Of a DNA stretch of 55,265 nt, positions 7,380 to 15,435 are shown piece by piece. The number at the start of each line of letters is the position of its first letter. Positions within the stretch are counted from its first letter, which is position 1. Made by a program: the position numbers and the translations under genes. Under the pieces are notes generated by a model, which had not been told where the DNA came from, did no database searches, and worked only from the letters and a program-made list of their open reading frames with translations. The stretch comes from Pseudomonas japonica. GTDB taxonomy: Bacteria; Pseudomonadota; Gammaproteobacteria; Pseudomonadales; Pseudomonadaceae. Where the stretch lies: assembly GCF_900188455.1 (NCBI RefSeq), contig NZ_FZOL01000034.1:1-55265 (forward strand). The letters run 5' to 3'.

Positions 7380-8863
7380 GCGTGCCTCCGGCTGTCGACG
7401 AGGGCCTGCAGGGCTTCGAGCGCCGCGCGGTGACCGGAACGTACCGCGCCATCCATGCTGCTGGCCCAGAGGTCCGAGGTCTCGGTGCCCGACCAGATCA
7501 GGCGCCCGACCGCCGGCTTCAGGTAACGCCCCCAGCGCGTGAGAAATCCGGGGGGAATGGATCCCACGCAGGTCAGGGTCCAGGGATCGACCTTGGCCCA
7601 GTCGTGGTCATGGAATTGCTTGACGTCCAGTGCTTCCTTGCCCAGCGCCTGGGCATAGATCTGTGCGAGCTGGCGTTCGGCTGCTGCGGGTTCATCGGTG
7701 AGCTGGGCGCTGCGCACGAAGCCCATCAGGATGCCGACGCTGGCGTCCGGCGGAGAGTTGTCGCAGGAGAGAATCAGCGGGCCGTCGGCCTGCACGACCT
7801 GGCCGCTGAGGCCTTTTTCCCGCCAGAACGGCCGCTCGTAGACATGCACCGTCTTGCGCATCGGCGCGTGGGATGGCCAGAGGTTCTGCAACTGCGCCCG
7901 GCCTTCCGGCAGGGGCGGATCGAAGACGATCTGGTTGCACAGAGCCGGGTGCAGCGCGGCGATGACCTGGCGGGTGCGGAACACGCCCTGATCGGTGTGG
8001 ACCTCGACGATGTCCTTGTCCCAGCCGACGATCTTGCGCACTGGGGTGGAGAGTTTCACCTGATCGCCCAGCGCCTGCGCCATGCGTGTACAGAGGACCT
8101 CTGAGCCCCCCACGAAACGGGTTTCCTGGGCGCCATCCTTGAATCCCTCGAGCTTTTCCATGCTGCAATCGGCGGAGTTGATCAACGAGAGGTAGTGCAG
8201 CAGCGCGAGGCTGGAGGGCGGCGTGCCGGTGGTCAGGCCGATGGAGGTGTCGAAGCTCAGCCGACCGACGTTGTCCAGGCCCTGACTGGCCAGCCATTCG
8301 CCCACCGACAGTTTGTCGATCTCGGGCGCATCCGCCGCGGTCCAGGGCTCCTTGCTGGGGACCCGGCGCGCCATCTGGTTGAGCTTCTCGGTGACCGGAT
8401 TACCGCCGCCCTGAGCCTTGCTCAGGTCTTCCTCGTACTTGGCATCACCCGCCAGGTAGACCGTGCGCCCCTGGTAGTAAGTGGGGAAGGTCTCGACCTC
8501 GAGTTCGCGTGCCAGGTCGAAGATCGCGGTCTGGCCGGGGCCGATCCATTCTCCGCCCGCTTCCGAGACCAGGCCATTGCCAAGGGGATGGTTGTAGGTG
8601 CGTCCGCCCACGCGATCCCGCGCTTCCAGCACCACGCAAGAGGTGCAACCGGCCCGCTGCAGGTCCCGGGCCGCGGTCAGTCCGGCGAGCCCGGCGCCGA
8701 TGATCAGCACGTCCAGCACCGGCTGTGAATCAGTCGTCAATGCCTGGGCCATGGCCCGTCCGCTGAGGGCAACGCCCCCGATCAAGGCTGCGCTGCCGAG
8801 CGCTTGCACGAGCAAGCGCCGTTTGAGCGCAGACGATGACAGTTCTTTGCTTTGCTGATCCAT
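7376..8863 (-). CDS. Tat-exported flavin monoamine oxidase / dehydrogenase
   Basis: 495 aa. A twin-arginine signal (KRRLLVQALGSAALIGGVAL, then AMAQA) predicts folded export to the periplasm. The FAD motif IIGAGLAGLTAARDL, the EARDRVGGRTY segment and the C-terminal GTETSDLWASSMDGA define the MAO/LSD family. The start at 8863 (MDQQSK) has a GAGG RBS; an upstream TTG is less likely. Its coupling to a periplasmic di-heme cytochrome suggests cytochrome c, not oxygen, as acceptor, as established for NicA2 with CycN in nicotine degradation. The amine substrate is unknown. Confidence 0.92.
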   Translation of the reverse strand: MDQQSKELSSSALKRRLLVQALGSAALIGGVALSGRAMAQALTTDSQPVLDVLIIGAGLAGLTAARDLQRAGCTSCVVLEARDRVGGRTYNHPLGNGLVSEAGGEWIGPGQTAIFDLARELEVETFPTYYQGRTVYLAGDAKYEEDLSKAQGGGNPVTEKLNQMARRVPSKEPWTAADAPEIDKLSVGEWLASQGLDNVGRLSFDTSIGLTTGTPPSSLALLHYLSLINSADCSMEKLEGFKDGAQETRFVGGSEVLCTRMAQALGDQVKLSTPVRKIVGWDKDIVEVHTDQGVFRTRQVIAALHPALCNQIVFDPPLPEGRAQLQNLWPSHAPMRKTVHVYERPFWREKGLSGQVVQADGPLILSCDNSPPDASVGILMGFVRSAQLTDEPAAAERQLAQIYAQALGKEALDVKQFHDHDWAKVDPWTLTCVGSIPPGFLTRWGRYLKPAVGRLIWSGTETSDLWASSMDGAVRSGHRAALEALQALVDSRRHA

Positions 8864-8885
8864 CTTTGCCTCGGCCACCACTGTT

Positions 8886-8914
8886 TTTATATTTGGATAA
8901 CTGTAGTTATGCAA
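8886..8914 (-). promoter_or_regulatory. Promoter of the amine oxidase operon with a palindromic operator in its spacer
   Basis: On the minus strand TTGCAT (8914-8909) and TATAAA (8891-8886) are separated by exactly 17 nt, a good sigma-70 promoter. The dyad ATAAC-TACA-GTTAT (8910-8897) sits at the -35/spacer, where a repressor would block polymerase. The predicted start site is about 16 nt above the ATG at 8863. Confidence 0.6.
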
Positions 8915-9068
8915 AATATCCTACTGCGCTTGTGCGGCTAAGGGAATCCCCCCCTGGCGGCAATTGGCCAAGTGGATCATGGCGGCGCGTCGTCGGACGC
9001 TCGGCGGGTACTGGTCGGTATTTGGGAGGGCTTGCGGGGAAGGGGGAGGCAGGCTAGCTTAGAAAAGG

Positions 9069-9080
9069 TAACAACCGTTG
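9069..9080 (+). promoter_or_regulatory. Candidate AAC-N4-GTT operator before the small secreted protein
   Basis: TAAC-AACC-GTTG lies 32 nt upstream of the ATG at 9113 and shares the AAC-N4-GTT dyad of the three other sites in this region. It also reads as the odd palindrome AACAAC-C-GTTGTT (9070-9082). Flanking promoter hexamers (TTAGAA, TTGAAT) are poor. The rest of 8915-9112 shows nothing else. Confidence 0.35.
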
Positions 9081-9112
9081 TTTGAATTCGTAAGCAATTC
9101 GAGGAACTACCG

Positions 9113-9382
9113 ATGAACGGTCTCAAAGTGTTGGTCATCGCGTCGGTCATCAGTCTTCCGCTCCACGCTGCGGAAGAACCGAAACACGACTATTGCCAGG
9201 AAAAGATAGCCCAGCTCGATCATATCGAGCGGACTGAAGGGCCAGGGGTAGAGGGCGGAGTGGCAACGACTATTCGCCGGCTGATCGAGCAAGCCAAGGC
9301 GGCTCAAGCCAAAGGTGATACGAAGGCCTGCCTGGCGTCAGCCAACCAGGCGCTCAGTGTCTACCAGAACGCGACGCGCTAG
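9113..9382 (+). CDS. Small secreted protein of unknown function
   Basis: 89 aa. A classical signal peptide (MNGLKVLVIASVISLPLHAA, cleavage near residue 20) is followed by a short, probably helical mature domain with two Cys residues (YCQEK, KACLA) that could form a disulfide. The start has an AGGA RBS at 8 nt. I do not recognise a family. It lies between the amine oxidase operon and the tetR gene and carries an upstream AAC-N4-GTT site, so it may belong to the same regulon. Confidence 0.8.
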   Translation: MNGLKVLVIASVISLPLHAAEEPKHDYCQEKIAQLDHIERTEGPGVEGGVATTIRRLIEQAKAAQAKGDTKACLASANQALSVYQNATR

Positions 9383-9410
9383 CTGGCAGGTCGATCCATG
9401 ATTCATGCGC

Positions 9411-10124
9411 TCAGGCTGTCGTTTGCCCGGCTTTGACCCTGGTCGTGCTGCCCATGGTTCTCGGCGGGGCGATCAGGACGATGAGCGCATCGAGCAGCGC
9501 CTTGCCGCGCTCGCCACTAAAGCGTTCCGGCTCGATGGGCAGCATCATCAGCCAGCCGTCACAGATGGTGCTGATCTGGTCGGCCAGCACATCGGCGGGA
9601 ATGTCGTTGCGGATCCTGCCGTCTGCCTGACCCTGATCGATGAGCTGGGTGAACACCAGGCGGAAGCGGGCATAGCGCTGTTTGATGATGTCGGCGAACA
9701 CCGGCTCATGCCGGGCGTGGGAGAGCATCTGCAGCCAGGACAGCCAGATGGTCGGCTCGTCGAAGTTGACCCAGTTGATCCACTGGTGCAGCAGCGAGGC
9801 GATATCGAGAGGTTCCTGGTTCGCTTCCAGCAGCATGTCGACCTGATCGAACAGGTTCTGCGCAACCGCCGAGATCATCTCTTCCTTGTTGGCGAAGTAA
9901 TAGGTCACCGCGCCGGTGGTGCAGCCCGCCTGCTTGGCGACCTTGCGCATGGACGCGCCGGTGTAGCCATCCTGGGCGATGACCGCGATCGCCGCCGTCA
10001 GCAGTTCCGCGCGTTTCGCATCGCGGTCGCCGACCGGTCTTCCCCTGCGGGCAACGGTCTCTGGCGCGTTTTCGCAGTCGCGTAGTGGAGGGGTGGTTGT
10101 GGAACGGGCTTTGGTATCGGGCAT
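9411..10124 (-). CDS. TetR family transcriptional regulator
   Basis: 237 aa. The N-terminal helix-turn-helix (about residues 37-82: LLTAAIAVIAQDGYTGAS, TGAVTYYFANKEEM) is typical TetR. The C-terminal ligand-binding domain is all-helical, with a BetI-like layout. A basic 25-residue extension precedes the HTH. The gene lies among the amine oxidase, PhyH and monooxygenase operons, whose promoters share AAC-N4-GTT dyads, making it the best candidate repressor. No such site precedes its own gene, where a CTTCA/TGAAG dyad near 10190-10205 is the only candidate. Confidence 0.93.
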   Translation of the reverse strand: MPDTKARSTTTPPLRDCENAPETVARRGRPVGDRDAKRAELLTAAIAVIAQDGYTGASMRKVAKQAGCTTGAVTYYFANKEEMISAVAQNLFDQVDMLLEANQEPLDIASLLHQWINWVNFDEPTIWLSWLQMLSHARHEPVFADIIKQRYARFRLVFTQLIDQGQADGRIRNDIPADVLADQISTICDGWLMMLPIEPERFSGERGKALLDALIVLIAPPRTMGSTTRVKAGQTTA

Positions 10125-10225
10125 GGGCGCTCAGGTCGTGTCGAAGTCGGATGAAAGAAGCGGTTCTCTACTGCCGACGCAGGCGAAAAGAGCTTCAGCA
10201 TAGTGAAGTTGCATCAATAAAACAT

Positions 10226-10269
10226 CCCGGTCCGGCCGGGTGCGGAGCGTTCGCACCCGGTCGGACGGG
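10226..10269 (-). terminator. Rho-independent terminator of the PhyH-RidA-EthD operon
   Basis: A very stable hairpin (10226-10244 with 10252-10269, one bulge) begins 9 nt past the EthD gene stop. On the minus strand it is followed by ATGTTTTATT, a serviceable U-rich tail. Confidence 0.75.
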
Positions 10270-10277
10270 CGTGCGGG

Positions 10278-10574
10278 TCAGTCGTTGGCGCGAAATATCG
10301 ACGGCGCGATATTGGTGAATTTCGCGACATCGGCGAGCACCGCTGGCGTTCCGGGGGCGGCGAGCGCCGCGTCGATCCCGGCCTGGTCGGCGAAGCGCAG
10401 GATCAGGCAGGCCACCAGGGGCTGCTGGCCCGCGTGGGGAAACAGCACCTGCGCGGCCTGCAGGCCGTATCCGCCCCAGGCATCCTCGGCCAGGGGGAGG
10501 TGGGTGGACAGATAGTAGTCCTTGTCGAACGTTGCGCCTTCGGTGGCGGGGTAGCTGACGATCAGGGTAGCCAT
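10278..10574 (-). CDS. EthD family protein
   Basis: 98 aa. It is a ferredoxin-like alpha/beta barrel dimer type, with the family segments DKDYYLSTHLPLAEDAW near the N-terminus and KFTNIAPSI at the C-terminus. EthD proteins accompany oxygenase systems and have no settled reaction. It is the last gene of a three-gene operon after a PhyH-type dioxygenase and a RidA protein, with a good RBS (AAGGAG). Confidence 0.9.
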   Translation of the reverse strand: MATLIVSYPATEGATFDKDYYLSTHLPLAEDAWGGYGLQAAQVLFPHAGQQPLVACLILRFADQAGIDAALAAPGTPAVLADVAKFTNIAPSIFRAND

Positions 10575-10613
10575 GGGAGCTCCTTGCGAGGTGAAGTGAA
10601 CAGGGTGTGCCGG

Positions 10614-11030
10614 TCAGGCGTCGCCGCAACCTGCGACCGCCACGGCGCGAATTTCGACGCGTAGCTGCGGCATGGCCAGTTCGCTGATGCCGACCGCCGT
10701 CCAGGAGGGGTAGCGCGTCGGGAAGTATTCATCCTTGACCTTCGCAAACTCGGCCATGTCGGTCTGCATCCGGGTATGGAAGGTCGTCAGTTCGACCACG
10801 TCCGCCAGGGTCGCGCCGGCCGCTTCGAGCACCTGCCTGAGCGCCTGGAAGGCGAGGTGGGACTGTTCGACGATGCCGTCCACAGGCGTCAGGGTGTGAT
10901 CGATCCCCACCTGTCCCGAGACCCAGATCAGATCCCCCACGCGGGTGGCGGGGGAGAAATGGAAATTGTCGTACAGCACCTGGGTTGCGGGTGGGGTGAT
11001 GGACTGGCGCTTGAGATTCTTGGCTGTCAT
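10614..11030 (-). CDS. RidA family (YjgF/YER057c/UK114) protein
   Basis: 138 aa. Family hallmarks are GDLIWVSGQVG near residue 32, the central ALRQVLEAAGATLADVVELTTF, and a C-terminal QLRVEIRAVAVA, with the Arg of LRVEI at the usual substrate-binding position. RidA members hydrolyse reactive enamine/imine intermediates. Placement between a dioxygenase and EthD suggests removal of an imine formed during amine breakdown, perhaps from the nearby amine oxidase. Confidence 0.92.
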   Translation of the reverse strand: MTAKNLKRQSITPPATQVLYDNFHFSPATRVGDLIWVSGQVGIDHTLTPVDGIVEQSHLAFQALRQVLEAAGATLADVVELTTFHTRMQTDMAEFAKVKDEYFPTRYPSWTAVGISELAMPQLRVEIRAVAVAGCGDA

Positions 11031-11043
11031 GGGTGTGCTCCGA

Positions 11044-11877
11044 TCAGACGACCTTGCGGAAGGTTGGATGGCGGAAAGGTGCGCCTGCGCTCAACGGCTC
11101 CAGTTCCTCGGTAAACAGCACGCCCTGTTGCGGGTAGCCGGCATCGCTGTGGGCCGGCAGTGGCTGGAAGGTCGCGTCGTCGCCGAAGAAACGGAAGACG
11201 AAGGTGCGCCGGCGAGGAAAGCTGGCGTCGACCGGCGCGCCGCCGTGCAGGGAGCCGGGATGAAGGAGCACGACGTCGCCCGGCTCGGTGGCCCAGGACA
11301 GAATGTCGAAAGCCTCCGGGTTGGCTTTGCGCTCGGCCTCGATGTCCGGCAGGCGGGGCAGGGCGCCATTGCCGTGCAGCGGCAGGGTCGGATCATCCGG
11401 GTCGGTGAACGTGGTGCCGTCGTAGCGCGGTCCGCGATGCGAGCCGCGAACGATCTCCAGCGCATTGCTTTTGGGCACGGCGTCGAAGCTGATCCAGGCG
11501 TTGCCCCAATGGTTGCCGGCCCAGGGCAGGTAGGAGGTGTCCTGGTGCCAGAGGGTTCTGGAGCCCTGGCCGCCGGCCTTGAGGAACACCTCTTCAGCGA
11601 AGTACCAGACGTTCTTCGAGCCCCAGACCCTGGCGAACAGTTCGCCCAGTGGCAGGCCCGCAACGAGCGCTTCCAGACGCTCCTTGGCCAGGGGATTGGC
11701 ATTGTCGACGTGGGATTGCTGGGTGGTCCCGGCGAACATCCGGGTCGCATGCGGGCCGTGATTGAGCAGCGCCCAGTCGTAGGCCTGTTCGCAGCGGGCC
11801 AACTGTTCCTGATTCAACAGCCCCTTGACCAGCACGGCACCATCTTCATGAAACGCCTTGCTCAGCGAGTCTTGCAT
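11044..11877 (-). CDS. Phytanoyl-CoA dioxygenase (PhyH) family Fe(II)/2-oxoglutarate oxygenase
   Basis: 277 aa. The metal-binding facial triad is visible as HQD (LWHQDTSYLPWAG) and a distal His (LLHPGSLHGG), followed by an Arg-rich RRRTFVFRFFG segment for 2-oxoglutarate. Length and layout fit PhyH small-molecule hydroxylases. It is first in the operon, with an AGGAG RBS. The substrate is unknown; the operon partners suggest a nitrogenous compound. Confidence 0.92.
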   Translation of the reverse strand: MQDSLSKAFHEDGAVLVKGLLNQEQLARCEQAYDWALLNHGPHATRMFAGTTQQSHVDNANPLAKERLEALVAGLPLGELFARVWGSKNVWYFAEEVFLKAGGQGSRTLWHQDTSYLPWAGNHWGNAWISFDAVPKSNALEIVRGSHRGPRYDGTTFTDPDDPTLPLHGNGALPRLPDIEAERKANPEAFDILSWATEPGDVVLLHPGSLHGGAPVDASFPRRRTFVFRFFGDDATFQPLPAHSDAGYPQQGVLFTEELEPLSAGAPFRHPTFRKVV

Positions 11878-11941
11878 GACCGTTCTCCTGTTGTTGTTCT
11901 TTGCGGGTAATCAGCAGGCTAGCAAGCGACCCAAATTAAGA

Positions 11942-11954
11942 CAACGTATGTTAT
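11942..11954 (-). promoter_or_regulatory. Operator-like dyad before the PhyH operon
   Basis: ATAAC-ATAC-GTTG on the minus strand (11954-11942), 65 nt above the PhyH start, lies between a possible TTTACG -35 and a TTAATT -10. It matches the dyads before the monooxygenase and amine oxidase operons. The rest of the 317-nt gap 11878-12194 shows no gene; it must also hold the chemoreceptor promoter, which I cannot place. Confidence 0.45.
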
Positions 11955-12194
11955 CGTAAATTATGAAGGTGAGATGATTCATCTTGTTTCCGGGTGCTGG
12001 CCAAGCATGATGGCCATGGCCTTAGATGCCTGTTTTATGGCGCGATAAGTGAAGCTTTTGTGCTGATGCAAAAAGCACACTCCAGTCCACCGATAACAAG
12101 AACGTTGCGCCTGGACGCTGTCCGGGTGATGGAGGATTTCAATGCGCCTATTCCCCTCGACCCGTCAGTTGGCAAGTGCAGCGGGGGGTGCGGA

Positions 12195-14219
12195 TTGAAG
12201 TCTTTCAGCGCTTTCATGCGCGACCTGAGCGTGCGCAAGAAAATGTTCGCGGGCTTCGGCCTGGCGCTTTCGATCACCTTCTGTGTCGTCTGGGCGAGCC
12301 TTTCGGCGCTTGATTCAACGTTGCTGCGCTTCGACGACCTGCTGGAGGTCAACACCATCAAGGTCGGCCTGAAGGAAGCGCAGTTGCACGAGAAGGAACT
12401 GATCATGACCGGCGACCTGCAGTACCTGGACAAGGCCCTTCGTCTGGTCGACGAAGTCCAGTCCCGGGCCGCCGAGTGCGAAGGGCGTCTGCAACTGCCT
12501 GAGAACAAGGCCCTCATGCGCAAGGTTCAGAGCGAAGTCGGCGACTATCGCGAGAAGCTGCTTGGCCTGGGCAAGGCCATTTCGGCGAACAAGACCGCCC
12601 AGGGCATCATGGATGAGTCGTCACGCAAGGCGTTCGAGCAGTTCGATCAATTGGACGAGGTGCTGAGCGGCGCCGCGGCCAGGCGTGTCGAGATGGCCGG
12701 CGACCCCACGGCCATGCGCTTGCTGGAGGACTCCAGCCAGGCCAACGAAATGGCCATGGAACTGCATGAGGCCCGGCGTTCCAGTACCAACTACATCACC
12801 CGGCGCTTGCCCGAGGATGCCGAGCAGGTCGAGGAGTTCTTCGCGATGCTGGAATTCAAGGGATCGCAGCTCTCGGCCGGGCTTGACGATGACCAGGCCC
12901 GTTCCAGCGTCGAGAGTGCCCTGGGCGAGCTGGGCGGCTATCGCCATCAGTTCGCCGCGCTGCGCCAGAGCCTGAATGATCTCGAAAAGACCCGCCACGA
13001 GATGGTCGAGCGCGCCCAGCAAGTGGCAGCTTCTTCGGAGGCCTCGGCGCTGCTGGAGCTCAAGTCGCTGCGCAGCGAAGCCGACAAGGCGCGGATGCTG
13101 ATCATCGGCGCCGCCATTCTTGCGCTGCTGGTGGGGCTGGTGGGGGCGATCCTGGTGACCCAGTCGATCGTCGCACCGCTGCAACGGCTGGTCGGCATTG
13201 CCCGCAAGGTCGCGGCGGGCAATCTGACCGAAGACATCCACGGCGAGCGCCACGACGAGTTGGGCCTGCTGATGCAGGCCGTGCAGGAAATGACCCTGAG
13301 CCTGCGCCAGCTGATCGGGCGGGTCAGCGGCGGTGTGGTGCAGATCGCCAGTGCTGCCCATGGGCTTTCCGGTGTCACCAACAAGACCAGCGAGGGGGCG
13401 AAATTCCAGCGCCTGGAAATCGAGCAGGCGGTGACCGCGATGTCTGAGATGGTGATCAGCGTGCAGGATGTCGCGCGCAACGCCCAGAGTGCCGCGGCCT
13501 CGGCGCGGGATGCCGATGCGCAGACCCGGGAGGGCGGGGTTACCGTCCAGCAGGCGATCCTGCACACCGAGAAACTGGCCCTGGCGGTCGAGCAATCCGC
13601 CGAATGCATCGGCCAGTTGAAGAATGAGAGCGCCAGCATCGGCACGGTGCTCGACGTCATCCGCGAGGTCGCCGAGCAGACCAACCTGCTTGCCCTCAAC
13701 GCCGCGATCGAAGCCGCCAGGGCGGGAGAAGGTGGCCGCGGTTTCGCCGTGGTCGCCGAGGAAGTCAGGACCCTGGCACGGCGCACCCAGCAGTCCACCG
13801 AGCAGATCCAGACCCTGATCCACAACCTGCAGCAAGGCGCGCAGAACGCCGTGGAGAAGATGGCGCAAAGCAGCCTCATGGCCAGCGAAACCGTGCAGGC
13901 CGCACGGCAGGCCGGTGTGTCCCTGATGGCGATCGATCGCTCCGTCTCCCATATCCAGGAACTGAACCGGCAGATCGCCGCCACCACCGAGCAGCAAAGC
14001 GCGGTCGCCGAGCAGGTCAACCAGAGTGTTTCCAGCATTCGCGATGTGGCGGAGCAATCCGCCGCCGCCAGTGAAGAGATTTCCGCTGCCAGCGCCGATT
14101 TGGCCCATCTGGGCGGCGAGATGACCTCGTTGGTGAAGCTCTTCGAATTCGTCGAGGACGAGCGCGGGAGCGCTGGGACTGGCGATCGAAGTGCTTCCCG
14201 ACTCCCTTATGCGCGATAA
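12195..14219 (+). CDS. Methyl-accepting chemotaxis protein with large periplasmic sensor
   Basis: About 674 aa. TM1 is near residues 14-38. It is followed by an about 260-residue helical periplasmic domain whose size fits a helical bimodular (HBM) sensor, TM2 (about 301-322), a HAMP domain (IVAPLQRLVGIARKVAAGNL), and the cytoplasmic signalling domain with the invariant hairpin tip (EVAEQTNLLALNAAIEAARA, about 492). No C-terminal CheR/CheB-docking pentapeptide is seen. The start is uncertain: I chose TTG at 12195 behind a G-rich stretch; ATG at 12216 is the alternative. HBM receptors often sense organic acids; the ligand here is unknown. Confidence 0.88.
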   Translation: MKSFSAFMRDLSVRKKMFAGFGLALSITFCVVWASLSALDSTLLRFDDLLEVNTIKVGLKEAQLHEKELIMTGDLQYLDKALRLVDEVQSRAAECEGRLQLPENKALMRKVQSEVGDYREKLLGLGKAISANKTAQGIMDESSRKAFEQFDQLDEVLSGAAARRVEMAGDPTAMRLLEDSSQANEMAMELHEARRSSTNYITRRLPEDAEQVEEFFAMLEFKGSQLSAGLDDDQARSSVESALGELGGYRHQFAALRQSLNDLEKTRHEMVERAQQVAASSEASALLELKSLRSEADKARMLIIGAAILALLVGLVGAILVTQSIVAPLQRLVGIARKVAAGNLTEDIHGERHDELGLLMQAVQEMTLSLRQLIGRVSGGVVQIASAAHGLSGVTNKTSEGAKFQRLEIEQAVTAMSEMVISVQDVARNAQSAAASARDADAQTREGGVTVQQAILHTEKLALAVEQSAECIGQLKNESASIGTVLDVIREVAEQTNLLALNAAIEAARAGEGGRGFAVVAEEVRTLARRTQQSTEQIQTLIHNLQQGAQNAVEKMAQSSLMASETVQAARQAGVSLMAIDRSVSHIQELNRQIAATTEQQSAVAEQVNQSVSSIRDVAEQSAAASEEISAASADLAHLGGEMTSLVKLFEFVEDERGSAGTGDRSASRLPYAR

Positions 14220-14343
14220 CCACATCGATCCGGCATGCGCCTACTAGACTTTCCGCTAACCCCCAGGACGCTTGTATACCCGCGGCAGGATTCGATGCCG
14301 GCGCGTTTCTTTGCCTTTTTTGCCCTGATCGAGGGGAGATGAA

Positions 14344-15435
14344 ATGACAGTGTGTAATACCTTCCGACTGCTCGGGTTGGCCTGCGGCCTGGGTCTGGCC
14401 GTCAGCGGCTGCCAGCAGGAGCAGCGTTCGCAGGAGCCACCGCGCCCCGTCCGAACGGTCATCGCCAAGCCCGGGTTGATCGGCGAGGAGGTTGCCCAGA
14501 CCGGCGAAATCCGCGCTCACATCGAGACCGACCTGGGCTTTCGTATCCCCGGTCGGGTCGCCAGCCGCCGCGTCGAGGTGGGCATGAGCGTCGCCAAGGG
14601 GCAGGTGCTGGCGGTGCTCGATCCCAACGACGTGCAGAACGAAGTACGGGTGGCCGAGGCCGAAGTCAGGAGCGCCGAAGCGGCCGAGGAGTTCGCTCGC
14701 TCGGGGCTCGAGCGCCAGAAGACGCTGTTCGACAAGCAGTTCGTCGCCCGTGCCCGGGTCGACGAGGCCGCGTCCAACTGGCGCGTGGCGAACGCCAGGC
14801 TCAACGTCGCGCGCACGGGCCTGCTCAGCGCGCGCAACAAGCTGAGCTACACCGAGCTGCAGGCGCCCGACGCCGCTATCGTCAGCGCGGCGATGGTCAA
14901 TACCGGCCAGGTCGTCGATGCCGGGCAAGTGGCGTTCAAGCTCGCCTCGACCCATGAGCGCGACGCTGTCTTCAACATCTCGGAGCGTCTGTACATTTCG
15001 GTGTCCAACGACATTCAGGTGGAAGTCGCGCTGGTGTCGAATCCGGCGATCAAAGTCATTGGCCGCATTCGCGATGCCAGCCCGGCCGCGGATGAGGCAA
15101 CCCGCACCTACCGGGTCCGTATCGCCTTGCCCGATGCCCCGCCGGCCATGACGCTCGGGGCCACGGTGACCGGGCGTCTGCTCCTGCCCGGCAAGACCCT
15201 GTTCATTCTCCCGGCCTCGTCCCTGACCAGCGAGGATGGCAAACCCGCGGTGTTCGTGGTCCAGCCCTCCGACCAGGTATTGGTGCGCAAACCCGTGGTG
15301 GTGACGCGCTTCACGGCGAGCCAGGCGCTGATCGAGTCCGGGCTTGCCGAAGGCGATGCGGTGGTGACCGCGGGCGTCAGCAAACTCAGGGCCGGGCAAA
15401 AGGTCGTCTACGACGCCGCGCAGGTGGCCAAATGA
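14344..15435 (+). CDS. RND efflux periplasmic adaptor (membrane fusion lipoprotein)
   Basis: 363 aa. The lipobox LAVSGC (Cys about residue 23) predicts an inner-membrane lipoprotein. The mature protein has the split lipoyl/barrel-sandwich domain (GRVASRRVEVGMSVAKGQVL, then LSYTELQAPDAAIVS) around an alpha-hairpin, and a C-terminal beta-barrel. It overlaps the permease gene by ATGA. No outer-membrane factor gene follows, so the pump probably borrows a TolC/OprM-like channel. Confidence 0.93.
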   Translation: MTVCNTFRLLGLACGLGLAVSGCQQEQRSQEPPRPVRTVIAKPGLIGEEVAQTGEIRAHIETDLGFRIPGRVASRRVEVGMSVAKGQVLAVLDPNDVQNEVRVAEAEVRSAEAAEEFARSGLERQKTLFDKQFVARARVDEAASNWRVANARLNVARTGLLSARNKLSYTELQAPDAAIVSAAMVNTGQVVDAGQVAFKLASTHERDAVFNISERLYISVSNDIQVEVALVSNPAIKVIGRIRDASPAADEATRTYRVRIALPDAPPAMTLGATVTGRLLLPGKTLFILPASSLTSEDGKPAVFVVQPSDQVLVRKPVVVTRFTASQALIESGLAEGDAVVTAGVSKLRAGQKVVYDAAQVAK

